This document shows positions 1 through 5,476 of a stretch of DNA of 5,476 nucleotides, piece after piece (the first letter of the stretch is position 1; every line of letters begins with the position of its first letter). Where the stretch lies: NCBI GenBank assembly GCA_002335355.1, contig DCTD01000009.1, positions 495 to 5,970 of the forward strand, written 5' to 3'. Source of the stretch: Patescibacteria group bacterium UBA1449. GTDB taxonomy: Bacteria > Patescibacteriota > Microgenomatia > UBA1400 > UBA1449. The notes under the pieces were generated by a model, which was not told the origin of the DNA, searched no databases, and saw only the letters and a list, made by a program, of their open reading frames with translations. Made by a program: the position numbers and the translations under genes.

Positions 1-2104
1 AAGTGTTAATAGCTAAAACTGCGTTACTACAGCGAAATGATTCTGTGCCACTACTGTTAACCCAATTCGCGCACAATGTATCGTTAGTAACATCAGTATA
101 AAGTGCATACGCTTTCCATGGTGATGAGTCGTACTGTTTATAAGCGAAGTATTGATATTCGCCCTTAACAGAAGACAGTTGATCAAGATAAACCCAAGCT
201 GATAACGTCATATCATTGGCAGGTTCCAATAAACTGTTATCAGAAATTGTTACATAATCATTGCTGCCATCAAAACTACCAGCTTTTCCATATTTTCCCT
301 GGCTTATAGAAGCTCCGTTGGTGGCAGTACCGTTTAGATTATTGCCTGATGAATCCTTGATCTCACCAGAGGTGCCGTTCCACGAACTTTCGTCCATTTT
401 CCAGTATCCAACCGGTCCCGGTGCCCATTCATAGAGGTCTTTAATTTCCGCTTGGGAAAGAACTCGGTTGTAAATCCTTGCTTCATCAAGTTTCCCGTCA
501 AGATCACCACTACTGTCAGATAGTTTTAACCCTAAAGCAAAAGTAGCCCCTTCGTTAACTAACTGAGTTACAAAACCTGTTTGGCTGCCCAGTAACACGC
601 CATTTTTGTAGTAATAGACTATTCCGGAGTCAAAGACCCAGGCTAGGTGGTACCAAATGCCTGTAGCAAGAGAGGCTTCAACAGTTTTTGGCGTAGGGTC
701 AGCATAAAAACCCATGCTGGTTCCGTTTAGATAAGCTGCCCAACCTTGGTTGGCGAGAGCTGCGTCTTTTTGGAAGATGTTCTGGTCACCGGTAACTTTA
801 TCCAAGTAGACCCAGGCGGTAAAGGTAACGGTTGACTTATTTGACAAAGGATCAGTGGTGCCGAAACTGATATAGTCATTGTCACCATCAAAGCTTGTGC
901 TGTTGCCAAACTTGCCGACAACCGCACTAACACCCCCGTTCCAAGTACCGTTTCTTCCGTTTCCGGAGGAATCTAAAGAAGGGGTGGAACTTTCATCCAT
1001 CATCCAATAGCCAACTAGTCCTTTGCTAAAAAAAGCTTCGGAACTACTACCAAAAGCTGCTGAAGAGTTGTTGTTGTAGTCGACTTTGACTTGGGCGGCT
1101 GTTTGGGCAGACTGATAAAACTTAACTTCATCAATAAACCCATTTAGGTAATTGGTAGAGACATTGCCAACTTTGATTGCTGAAGCAGAAATCCCTGTGT
1201 TGGTGGTGACTACAATATGCTGCCATTTATTAGCTTCAATGATAGAGGTTTGTCTGCCGTTGACGTAGATGGTGGGTGAAGTAAAGCTTTCGGCAGTGAC
1301 TGTCCCATTATTGGCCCAGATATAGGCAGAGCCATTTAAATCCAAGAGGTATTGGGTAGTGGTTTTTGGTTTTATCCAAAAGGAGATAGTTTTAACATCA
1401 GAGACAGTGTTAGCAACTGTAACAGAGGCACTAGTACCTTCAAAGTATAAACACTTACCCATAACACACAAACTCTCTTCTTTCCAAGCAGGTTTGGTTG
1501 TACCTACCAAAGTACCATCGTTATTCTGGTCAGTTGAGTCCTGGGCAGTATCACCATAACTTTCATCAAATTTCCAGTAGACTATTAGTCCTGGTCCTTT
1601 TTCTTCAGAACCTCTTGATCCAAAAGAATAGTTAGAGGCTTGGGTAGAAAAATCATTTAATGAAAATCCGTTATCAGCTGAAGGGTTACCATAGTAAAGA
1701 TAGATGGTTTGAGCTCCTGCTGGAAAAGTATCAAAGTTAACATTAATTATAGTATCAGTGGTGCCACAACCTGAGTCAATGTAGTAGGGTAAAAGTTCTC
1801 CATTCTCTTTGGTAAATCTAATGTCACCACAATCAGCCTGAAATTTTGTTGAGTCAGAGGTATCAATATCATTAGCTCCAGTTAAACTTATGTATACATT
1901 ACTTTCAGCGGTAGTGTTGTTCGTTATTGGAATAGCTACCCGAAACCGCCAAGAATCATTCCACCAGGTAGCTTCAGCTAACTGGGAGTTTAAGAGAGAA
2001 AAAATTACTGTTCCCAAAGTAAGACTGAATAACAAGAACATAATCATGAGTCTTATGTGAAGTTTTATGGGTATACGATGTAATAAGTAACTCGTTTTTG
2101 GCAT
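1..2104 (-). CDS. Secreted DUF2341 and multi-LamG surface protein (3' end outside the window)
   Basis: The frame is open from the ATG at 2104 to the left edge, giving 701 residues without a stop, so the C-terminus is missing. Residues 1-45 form an export signal: a basic start, a hydrophobic core near 19-38 (MIMFLLFSLTLGTVIF), then LAEA before the mature protein. Residues about 46-142 match DUF2341: WWNDSWRFRVAIPITN, DIRFTKENGELLPYYI and IYLYYGNPSADN. Three LamG (concanavalin A-like) repeats follow at about 172-342, 362-558 and 564 to the edge. Each opens with a YWK/YWM-x-DES motif and DSSGN-like or DSTDQNN turns, and has an F(D/E)G motif. Repeats 2 and 3 share SFDG-x-NDY and AWVYLD. Repeats 1 and 2 end with IDEVKFYQSA or LDEARIYNRVLS. 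LamG folds commonly bind glycans or proteins, so a surface adhesion or glycan-binding role is inferred; the ligand is unknown. The start is uncertain: the frame is also open to an ATG at 2143, which would overlap the upstream gene, and neither start has a clear Shine-Dalgarno sequence. Confidence 0.93.
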   Translation of the reverse strand, partial: MPKTSYLLHRIPIKLHIRLMIMFLLFSLTLGTVIFSLLNSQLAEATWWNDSWRFRVAIPITNNTTAESNVYISLTGANDIDTSDSTKFQADCGDIRFTKENGELLPYYIDSGCGTTDTIINVNFDTFPAGAQTIYLYYGNPSADNGFSLNDFSTQASNYSFGSRGSEEKGPGLIVYWKFDESYGDTAQDSTDQNNDGTLVGTTKPAWKEESLCVMGKCLYFEGTSASVTVANTVSDVKTISFWIKPKTTTQYLLDLNGSAYIWANNGTVTAESFTSPTIYVNGRQTSIIEANKWQHIVVTTNTGISASAIKVGNVSTNYLNGFIDEVKFYQSAQTAAQVKVDYNNNSSAAFGSSSEAFFSKGLVGYWMMDESSTPSLDSSGNGRNGTWNGGVSAVVGKFGNSTSFDGDNDYISFGTTDPLSNKSTVTFTAWVYLDKVTGDQNIFQKDAALANQGWAAYLNGTSMGFYADPTPKTVEASLATGIWYHLAWVFDSGIVYYYKNGVLLGSQTGFVTQLVNEGATFALGLKLSDSSGDLDGKLDEARIYNRVLSQAEIKDLYEWAPGPVGYWKMDESSWNGTSGEIKDSSGNNLNGTATNGASISQGKYGKAGSFDGSNDYVTISDNSLLEPANDMTLSAWVYLDQLSSVKGEYQYFAYKQYDSSPWKAYALYTDVTNDTLCANWVNSSGTESFRCSNAVLAINT

Positions 2105-2115
2105 AATCGGTATGC

Positions 2116-2424
2116 TTAGTTTTTGAATCTCATAGCAATCCATGAAAGTTCGAGATCTTTACTTTGGGGAGTACTGAATTGAATAGTAAAACCATTCGGT
2201 GACTCATCAGTAGTGGTAGAGACTGTATCTGTTGACCAATTATATTGACAGGACCAGTTGTTAGAAGTTCCTAGACAATTAACCTCTGTTCCACCACCAT
2301 CCCAAGTGATAGTCGCTGCTAAAACTACCCGAGTGTAGATTAAAAACAAAACCATTCCAACAACCAATATACTAACAAGTAGAACAAAACGATTCTTATA
2401 TGGTTTTAAAAAATGTAATATCAT
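2116..2424 (-). CDS. Short secreted protein with TWDGGG...NWS motif (102 aa)
   Basis: This is a complete small frame with an ATG start, a TAA stop and an AGGT-like ribosome binding site about 9 nt upstream. Residues about 12-36 are strongly hydrophobic (RFVLLVSILVVGMVLFLIYT) and end in VVLAA, which looks like an export signal with cleavage before TITWDGGG. The mature part has only about 65 residues. It carries TITWDGGGT, then two cysteines flanking the NNWS motif, then YNWSTDTV. From memory, ATxTWDGGG...NWS is the usual opening of much longer secreted beta-repeat proteins in candidate-phyla bacteria. Here the protein ends soon after the opening module, so it is either a genuine mini-protein or the remains of a longer gene. 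It starts 6 bp after the glycine-rich gene stops and ends 11 bp before the LamG gene's likely start, so co-expression is likely. Its function is unknown. Confidence 0.8.
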   Translation of the reverse strand: MILHFLKPYKNRFVLLVSILVVGMVLFLIYTRVVLAATITWDGGGTEVNCLGTSNNWSCQYNWSTDTVSTTTDESPNGFTIQFSTPQSKDLELSWIAMRFKN

Positions 2425-2430
2425 ATTTAA

Positions 2431-3933
2431 TTACCTAATATCAATTCCCTCAATATCAATTCCCTCAAAGTTAAAGTCTCCAATTTGATAGGAGACGGTT
2501 GAGGTTGTACACCAGGGGCCAACTAGCCCTCCACTAGTCTCAGCTCTGACCCGATACTGGTACGTATGTGATGTAGTAGTTGTGTTATCAGTGTAAAAAG
2601 TAGTATTAGCGGCTGTGGTTTGGTCACTACCAAATCCTGCATTATCAACGTTACTTTGAATTCGATAGAGATCTTCATCCGTGCCATCCGGCCAACGGAC
2701 AATAGCACTTGTAGGTTTATTACCATCATCAAGGTTGCAGCTGATAGGAGTACAAACACCGGAGGTAGAGGGAGGACAGCTTTGCTCAAAGTTGGTTTGG
2801 ATGCAGTAACCACCACCAGAGTAGGTAGTATAGGTACAGGTTTGGGTGCCACTGGTACAGGTGGCATTGCAGGCTCCGCAACTAACGCCACTATCACAGT
2901 TGGGAAAAGAAGTAACAGAAGCAGTCCCTGAAGATCCGGCTGAACCTGGAGATCCAGTGTTATATAAGTGACAACTATCCTGTCCATAACTGTCAGTGAT
3001 ACCTCCCGGACCGGCAGCACCGCCTGAAAGAGAGTATGACCCTGTACCGGTTACAGAAGCATGTTGGACTACAATTCTGCCTCCTCCACCACCACCACCA
3101 CCATGACCGGCCGTACCCCCGCAACGACACTCTGAGTTTGTTCCTCCTCCAGAACCTCCTTGGCCTCCAGCCCCTCCATTAACTGTGTATGAAGATCCTG
3201 TCAAAGTGAGAGTACCGGTACTGTATAGAATGATCTTTCCACCTGATCCACCACCTCCACCTCCACCACCATCACCTGCAGAATCCTGATCGCCACAACC
3301 GTTTCCAGCACTACTTCCTCCAGAACCGTTAGAAACAACTGAACCAGAAACCGTAAACGTATTAGAAGCACTAAGATAAATACCAGCTCCTCCAGTACCA
3401 CCTCCACCACCGCCACCACCACATGCACCATAATCTCCAGTACTTCCGCCACCTCCACCACCGCCGCCTGAACCAGCAGTGTTAGAAGTACTGTTATCAC
3501 CATATATGCTTCCAGGACTGCCACCGCTATAACCTCCCTGTCCACCTGAAGCTCCGTAAGAAGCTCCACCCCCACCTTTACCACCACCATTACAGTTTGT
3601 TGTTCCTCCACCTCCACTTCCGCTACCAGCACTTCCATAGTTACATCCACTTGAACCTCCGCTACCTCCTCCTGAACCTCTTGCTGTGCCGTATAAAGTA
3701 CCATAGACATACGCATTCTGAGCACTAATGGTAGTGGTATTTGAGAAATAAACAGTATAGCCTAAAGTAACAGTAAAATTACGGATATTGGTGTAGTCTC
3801 CTGATAGAGTTGAGCCATTGGTGGGAGTAAAATCAGCTCCACCATAATCGACTGCCTCTACTTTACTTGTAAAAGCAAATCCAAGAGCAACTGTCAACAA
3901 AAACGGTAGTAGTCTAGTAACGAATAACCTCAT
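2431..3933 (-). CDS. Glycine-rich secreted protein with Cys-rich and FN3-like C-terminal modules
   Basis: The ATG at 3933 gives 500 residues. The frame is also open to a TTG at 3954 (507 residues; numbering below uses that longer form). ATG is preferred because it follows a purine-rich AGAAAAAAAGAAAC tract and gives a normal signal peptide: MRLFVTRLLPFLLTVALGF, with likely cleavage near VEA-VDYGG. Residues 35-92 look beta-rich (FTVTLGYTVYFSNTTTISA). Residues 93-345 are very rich in Gly and Ser, with four runs of exactly eight glycines separated by short beta-like segments such as GKIILYSTGTLTLTG and RIVVQHASVTGTGSYSLSG. Residues 353-406 hold nine cysteines (CGACNATCTSGTQTC and similar), faintly like a thrombospondin type 1 module. 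Residues 407-489 look like fibronectin type III (YQYRVRAETSGGLVGPW). The end is a tandem EGIDI-EGIDI tail. The first 20 bp overlap the foldase gene, which suggests translational coupling. A structural or adhesive surface role is inferred; no enzyme motif is visible. Confidence 0.88.
   Translation of the reverse strand: MRLFVTRLLPFLLTVALGFAFTSKVEAVDYGGADFTPTNGSTLSGDYTNIRNFTVTLGYTVYFSNTTTISAQNAYVYGTLYGTARGSGGGSGGSSGCNYGSAGSGSGGGGTTNCNGGGKGGGGASYGASGGQGGYSGGSPGSIYGDNSTSNTAGSGGGGGGGGSTGDYGACGGGGGGGGTGGAGIYLSASNTFTVSGSVVSNGSGGSSAGNGCGDQDSAGDGGGGGGGGSGGKIILYSTGTLTLTGSSYTVNGGAGGQGGSGGGTNSECRCGGTAGHGGGGGGGGRIVVQHASVTGTGSYSLSGGAAGPGGITDSYGQDSCHLYNTGSPGSAGSSGTASVTSFPNCDSGVSCGACNATCTSGTQTCTYTTYSGGGYCIQTNFEQSCPPSTSGVCTPISCNLDDGNKPTSAIVRWPDGTDEDLYRIQSNVDNAGFGSDQTTAANTTFYTDNTTTTSHTYQYRVRAETSGGLVGPWCTTSTVSYQIGDFNFEGIDIEGIDIR
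2432..2437 (-). promoter_or_regulatory. Ribosome binding site for the 102-aa protein
   Basis: The minus strand reads TTAGGTAATTAAAT before the ATG at 2424. The AGG core lies 9 nt before the start and overlaps the last arginine codon and TAA stop of the glycine-rich gene. That suits coupled translation of the two genes. It is the clearest Shine-Dalgarno-like site in the window. Confidence 0.45.
2437..2466 (-). repeat. Perfect 15-bp tandem duplication at the 3' end of the glycine-rich gene
   Basis: Two identical head-to-tail copies of a 15-bp unit (plus strand AATATCAATTCCCTC) occupy 2437-2451 and 2452-2466. On the coding strand each is GAGGGAATTGATATT, which encodes Glu-Gly-Ile-Asp-Ile. The duplication is in frame and adds a second EGIDI just before the final Arg and stop. 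Confidence 0.95.
3079..3468 (-). repeat. Four octaglycine tracts in the glycine-rich gene
   Basis: GGN-codon runs at 3079-3102, 3247-3270, 3397-3420 and 3445-3468 each encode exactly eight glycines (residues 285-292, 229-236, 179-186 and 163-170 of the longer form). On the plus strand they appear as CCACCACC and CCTCC clusters. GGT and GGA codons dominate, and GGC occurs where the plus strand reads GCC. Three of the runs are followed by an amphipathic beta-like segment. Confidence 0.9.
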
Positions 3934-4831
3934 ATTGTTTCTTTTTTTCTTCAAGCCACTGATTATAGTTTTGATAGTATGTTCCTGTTTTCTTATTATG
4001 GACTACACCAAAAAGATAAGCGGTCTCAACCTTTTGGCCAGTAATGGTGCCTTGGGTATCAAAAGTATTACTTTTAGCTAAAAAGATATCAGAAATTTCA
4101 CCGTTACTTAGATTCCATAAGATATTGTCAAAATCCTCGTCAAAAGTAATAGGGTTACCGCTTTTTATCATCATTCGGGTTCCAATCCGGGATTGATAGT
4201 TAGGGTCAATCTTGGTTAACGAGGTGTCAGCACGAAGTTCGTCCAGCGCTTGTTCCGGGGTAACCTGTTTACGTTTGACTTTGTTAAAAATAGTATTCAA
4301 TCTTTGATAGGCAGTGTTTTTTGAAACTTTATAGTCTGCTGATGGTGAACTAGGGTCATTAAACCAGATACTGAAAACCGTAACATCAATTGAACCTGAC
4401 ATTTCATCAACCGCTGCCTGAGCTTTTTTAACCAATTCAAATCGTTTATTCACATCCATAGAGGGTGAGTTAAAGACTGGAGGGTCAAGTGAGATTAATT
4501 GGTCAGCAGCAGCCCCTTGTAATATTATTGAGCTGGAGATAAGTTCATCAGCTAAAACCTTTTCTCGGTCAATTGGATACTCCTGGTAGTTATATTTATT
4601 TGAAGCAACAAGTTTGTTTACACTCTGTCTGTAAATTACTTCTTGTCCAACTTTGGCAATAATGTCTTGAGATGTTTTAACTTCTGACTGTGCAGTTGAA
4701 AAATGCGTGTTGTACACCAGATACCCAAGTACACCGATCGTTATGGCAATGAGACTGCCAAACAGTTTTAAGTTTATGGAAGTCAACAAAATCTGTTTAG
4801 GCTGATTACTTAGTTTACTTTGACGCACCAT
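3914..4831 (-). CDS. Membrane-anchored SurA/PrsA/PpiC-like foldase (degenerate parvulin)
   Basis: The protein has 305 residues with an ATG start and a TAG stop. A basic cytoplasmic N-terminus is followed by one membrane segment at about 24-40 (FGSLIAITIGVLGYLVY), so the rest should lie outside the membrane. Residues about 55-110 resemble the N-terminal chaperone domain of SurA/PrsA proteins: IIAKVGQEVIYRQSVNK, then a helix with VLADELISSSIILQGAA, which matches the family pattern 'V(N/G)GE.I.R..' followed by 'LI...LL.QEA'. Residues about 149-280 look like a parvulin peptidyl-prolyl isomerase domain: a VTVFSIWF strand, the AYQRLNTIFNKVKRKQVTPEQALDEL helices, and ILWNLSNGEISDIF, which matches the family's 'L..GEIS..' signature. 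The histidine normally found in the first parvulin strand is not seen, so this may be a holdase or chaperone without isomerase activity. It sits between genes for exported repeat proteins, which suggests that it helps them fold. The family call comes from pattern recognition alone. Confidence 0.78.
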   Translation of the reverse strand: MVRQSKLSNQPKQILLTSINLKLFGSLIAITIGVLGYLVYNTHFSTAQSEVKTSQDIIAKVGQEVIYRQSVNKLVASNKYNYQEYPIDREKVLADELISSSIILQGAAADQLISLDPPVFNSPSMDVNKRFELVKKAQAAVDEMSGSIDVTVFSIWFNDPSSPSADYKVSKNTAYQRLNTIFNKVKRKQVTPEQALDELRADTSLTKIDPNYQSRIGTRMMIKSGNPITFDEDFDNILWNLSNGEISDIFLAKSNTFDTQGTITGQKVETAYLFGVVHNKKTGTYYQNYNQWLEEKKKQYEVIRY

Positions 4832-4842
4832 AGTGCAAAATA

Positions 4843-4848
4843 ATTATA
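4843..4848 (-). promoter_or_regulatory. Possible -10 box (TATAAT) ahead of the foldase gene
   Basis: The short gap between the beta-repeat gene and the foldase gene reads TATATAATTA on the minus strand, with a perfect TATAAT. It lies about 11 nt before the foldase ATG. No convincing -35 box is found about 17 bp upstream, and the ATG has no Shine-Dalgarno sequence. If used, it would give a transcript with almost no leader. It could equally be a chance match in an AT-rich spacer. Confidence 0.25.
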
Positions 4849-4852
4849 TAGG

Positions 4853-5476
4853 TTAGTAGGGAATGCTTTCATTGATGATAAACCAGTCAAAGGTAAGGTT
4901 TGTCTCTGCTGGTGTGGCTATACTGACCGTAAAACTTTCACTATCAACTTTACTAGTCACTGATAAGGGGAGAGTTGTTTCCACTGTGGGGGTAATTAAG
5001 ATCCTCGAGGTAGGTTTAACTAATGTCGTTGCCACGGTAACAGATTTTGCTCCTGTTTTGATTTGATTCGTACCAACTGATTTACCAGATACTGCTTTGT
5101 AATCTTTAATAGTTGTCTCACCTAAAACAGCACTACCGGTGGCTTCAAGCGAAGTGGTAACCATTTGCTCACCAGTTATTCTTTGTCCAACATCAAGTTT
5201 CCCTTTAATGGCAACATTACCGGCAATCTGCATATTCCCTAGAGGATCAATTGTTACTTTATCTCCAAGCAGTGAGATACCATGGAGGCCATTGGCTTGT
5301 AAGTTGAGGAATCCACCAACCGCAGTGATCTCGGTAGCACTCATCGTCAAATGTTGATCTGGATTAGTGTTAGTAAAGACAGTTAAAACACCGTCGATAC
5401 TGGTGGTAGTCAACAAGGAATCGCCGGTGGCAAAGATACCACCGTTAAAGAGAGCTTTGTCTAAGAAAACGGTCGG
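4853..5476 (-). CDS. C-terminal part of a secreted beta-repeat protein (5' end outside the window)
   Basis: The frame is open to the right edge, and 207 codons are visible before the TAA. No start is needed inside the window; the TTG codons near 5411-5416 are simply internal leucines. The visible part has no cysteine and looks all-beta. Residues 1-120 of the visible part have short alternating strands, for example VTIDPLGNMQIAGNVAIKG, of the kind seen in tail-fibre-like and large candidate-phyla surface proteins. Residues about 136-203 form what I take to be a C-terminal domain: TNQIKTGAKSVTV, SRILITPTVETTLPLSVTSK, SFTVSIATPA and FDWFIINES. Similar 'V-TP...L-V...F-V......F-W-I-I' ends recur, as far as I recall, in very large secreted Patescibacteria proteins. 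It is the most upstream gene seen here and lies 21 bp before the foldase gene. Its full size and ligand cannot be told. Confidence 0.85.
   Translation of the reverse strand, partial: PTVFLDKALFNGGIFATGDSLLTTTSIDGVLTVFTNTNPDQHLTMSATEITAVGGFLNLQANGLHGISLLGDKVTIDPLGNMQIAGNVAIKGKLDVGQRITGEQMVTTSLEATGSAVLGETTIKDYKAVSGKSVGTNQIKTGAKSVTVATTLVKPTSRILITPTVETTLPLSVTSKVDSESFTVSIATPAETNLTFDWFIINESIPY

Noticed and set aside
1359..1559. Plus-strand open frame opposite LamG repeat 1
   Set aside because: It is antisense to a continuous domain-bearing frame and has no recognisable features.
2431..2520. Sortase (LPXTG) anchor at the end of the glycine-rich protein
   Set aside because: There is no LPXTG-like motif, no hydrophobic segment and no basic tail. 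The protein ends in EGIDI-EGIDI-R.
2620..2931. Plus-strand open frame opposite the glycine-rich gene
   Set aside because: No domain, signal or ribosome binding site is visible. It is the antisense of a well-supported gene.
2523..3020. Open frame of 165 codons on the minus strand, rich in Leu, Pro and Val
   Set aside because: It sits inside the Cys-rich and FN3-like part of the glycine-rich gene, in a different frame. The real frame shows recognisable domains and this one does not.
3079..3630. Repetitive CCACCA and CCTCC clusters resembling a CRISPR array or microsatellite
   Set aside because: There is no constant repeat with unique spacers. The pattern is glycine codons in frame within one gene.
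2532..3676. Collagen-like Gly-X-Y protein
   Set aside because: Glycines occur in blocks and irregular spacing, with no sustained period of three.
3201..3725. Open frame of 174 codons on the minus strand, rich in Val and Glu
   Set aside because: It lies wholly inside the glycine-rich gene in another frame. GGT and GGA repeats shifted by one base read as Val, Glu and similar residues, so this is a composition artefact.
4853..5476. Phage tail fibre and a possible prophage
   Set aside because: The beta-repeat style is similar, but no other phage gene (capsid, terminase, integrase, holin) is present and all neighbours are surface proteins.
1..5476. Alternative genetic code with TGA read as glycine
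   Set aside because: No frame needs TGA as a sense codon, even in the glycine-rich gene, and visible stops are TAA or TAG. The standard bacterial code is enough, although absence of TGA stops in four genes cannot exclude recoding.

Overview
All five genes in this window lie on the minus strand and are packed almost end to end. The DNA leans towards AT. The gene types suggest a genome of the Candidate Phyla Radiation (Patescibacteria), probably Microgenomates-like. They include large secreted proteins with LamG and DUF2341 domains, a glycine-rich surface protein ending in a cysteine-rich and an FN3-like module, a short 'TWDGGG...NWS' protein, and a beta-repeat protein with an 'F-x-W-x-I' type C-terminal domain. 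This placement is inferred from protein style, with no marker gene to support it. The four visible stops are TAA or TAG, and no frame needs TGA read as an amino acid, so the standard bacterial code fits.

In the direction of transcription (right to left), the first gene is the C-terminal 207 residues of a secreted beta-repeat protein (4853-5476, 5' end outside the window). Next, after 21 bp, is a 305-residue membrane-anchored protein resembling SurA/PrsA/PpiC foldases (3914-4831). It overlaps a roughly 500-residue glycine-rich secreted protein (2431-3933). That is followed within a few bases by a 102-residue secreted protein (2116-2424). Last comes a large LamG protein (1-2104), which runs off the left edge after at least 701 residues with its third LamG repeat still incomplete.

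The three genes whose starts are visible and that lack a foldase domain each begin with a hydrophobic export signal. The foldase has an N-terminal membrane anchor. The simplest reading is one operon for extracellular or cell-surface proteins, with a membrane-tethered chaperone to help them fold after export. I see no RNA gene, mobile element, CRISPR array or clear terminator, and no intergenic stretch longer than about 25 bp. The most notable features are the chaperone inside a surface-protein operon, four exact runs of eight glycines spaced through a putative beta-rich domain, a perfect 15-bp in-frame tandem duplication at the end of the glycine-rich gene, and the very short TWDGGG protein.
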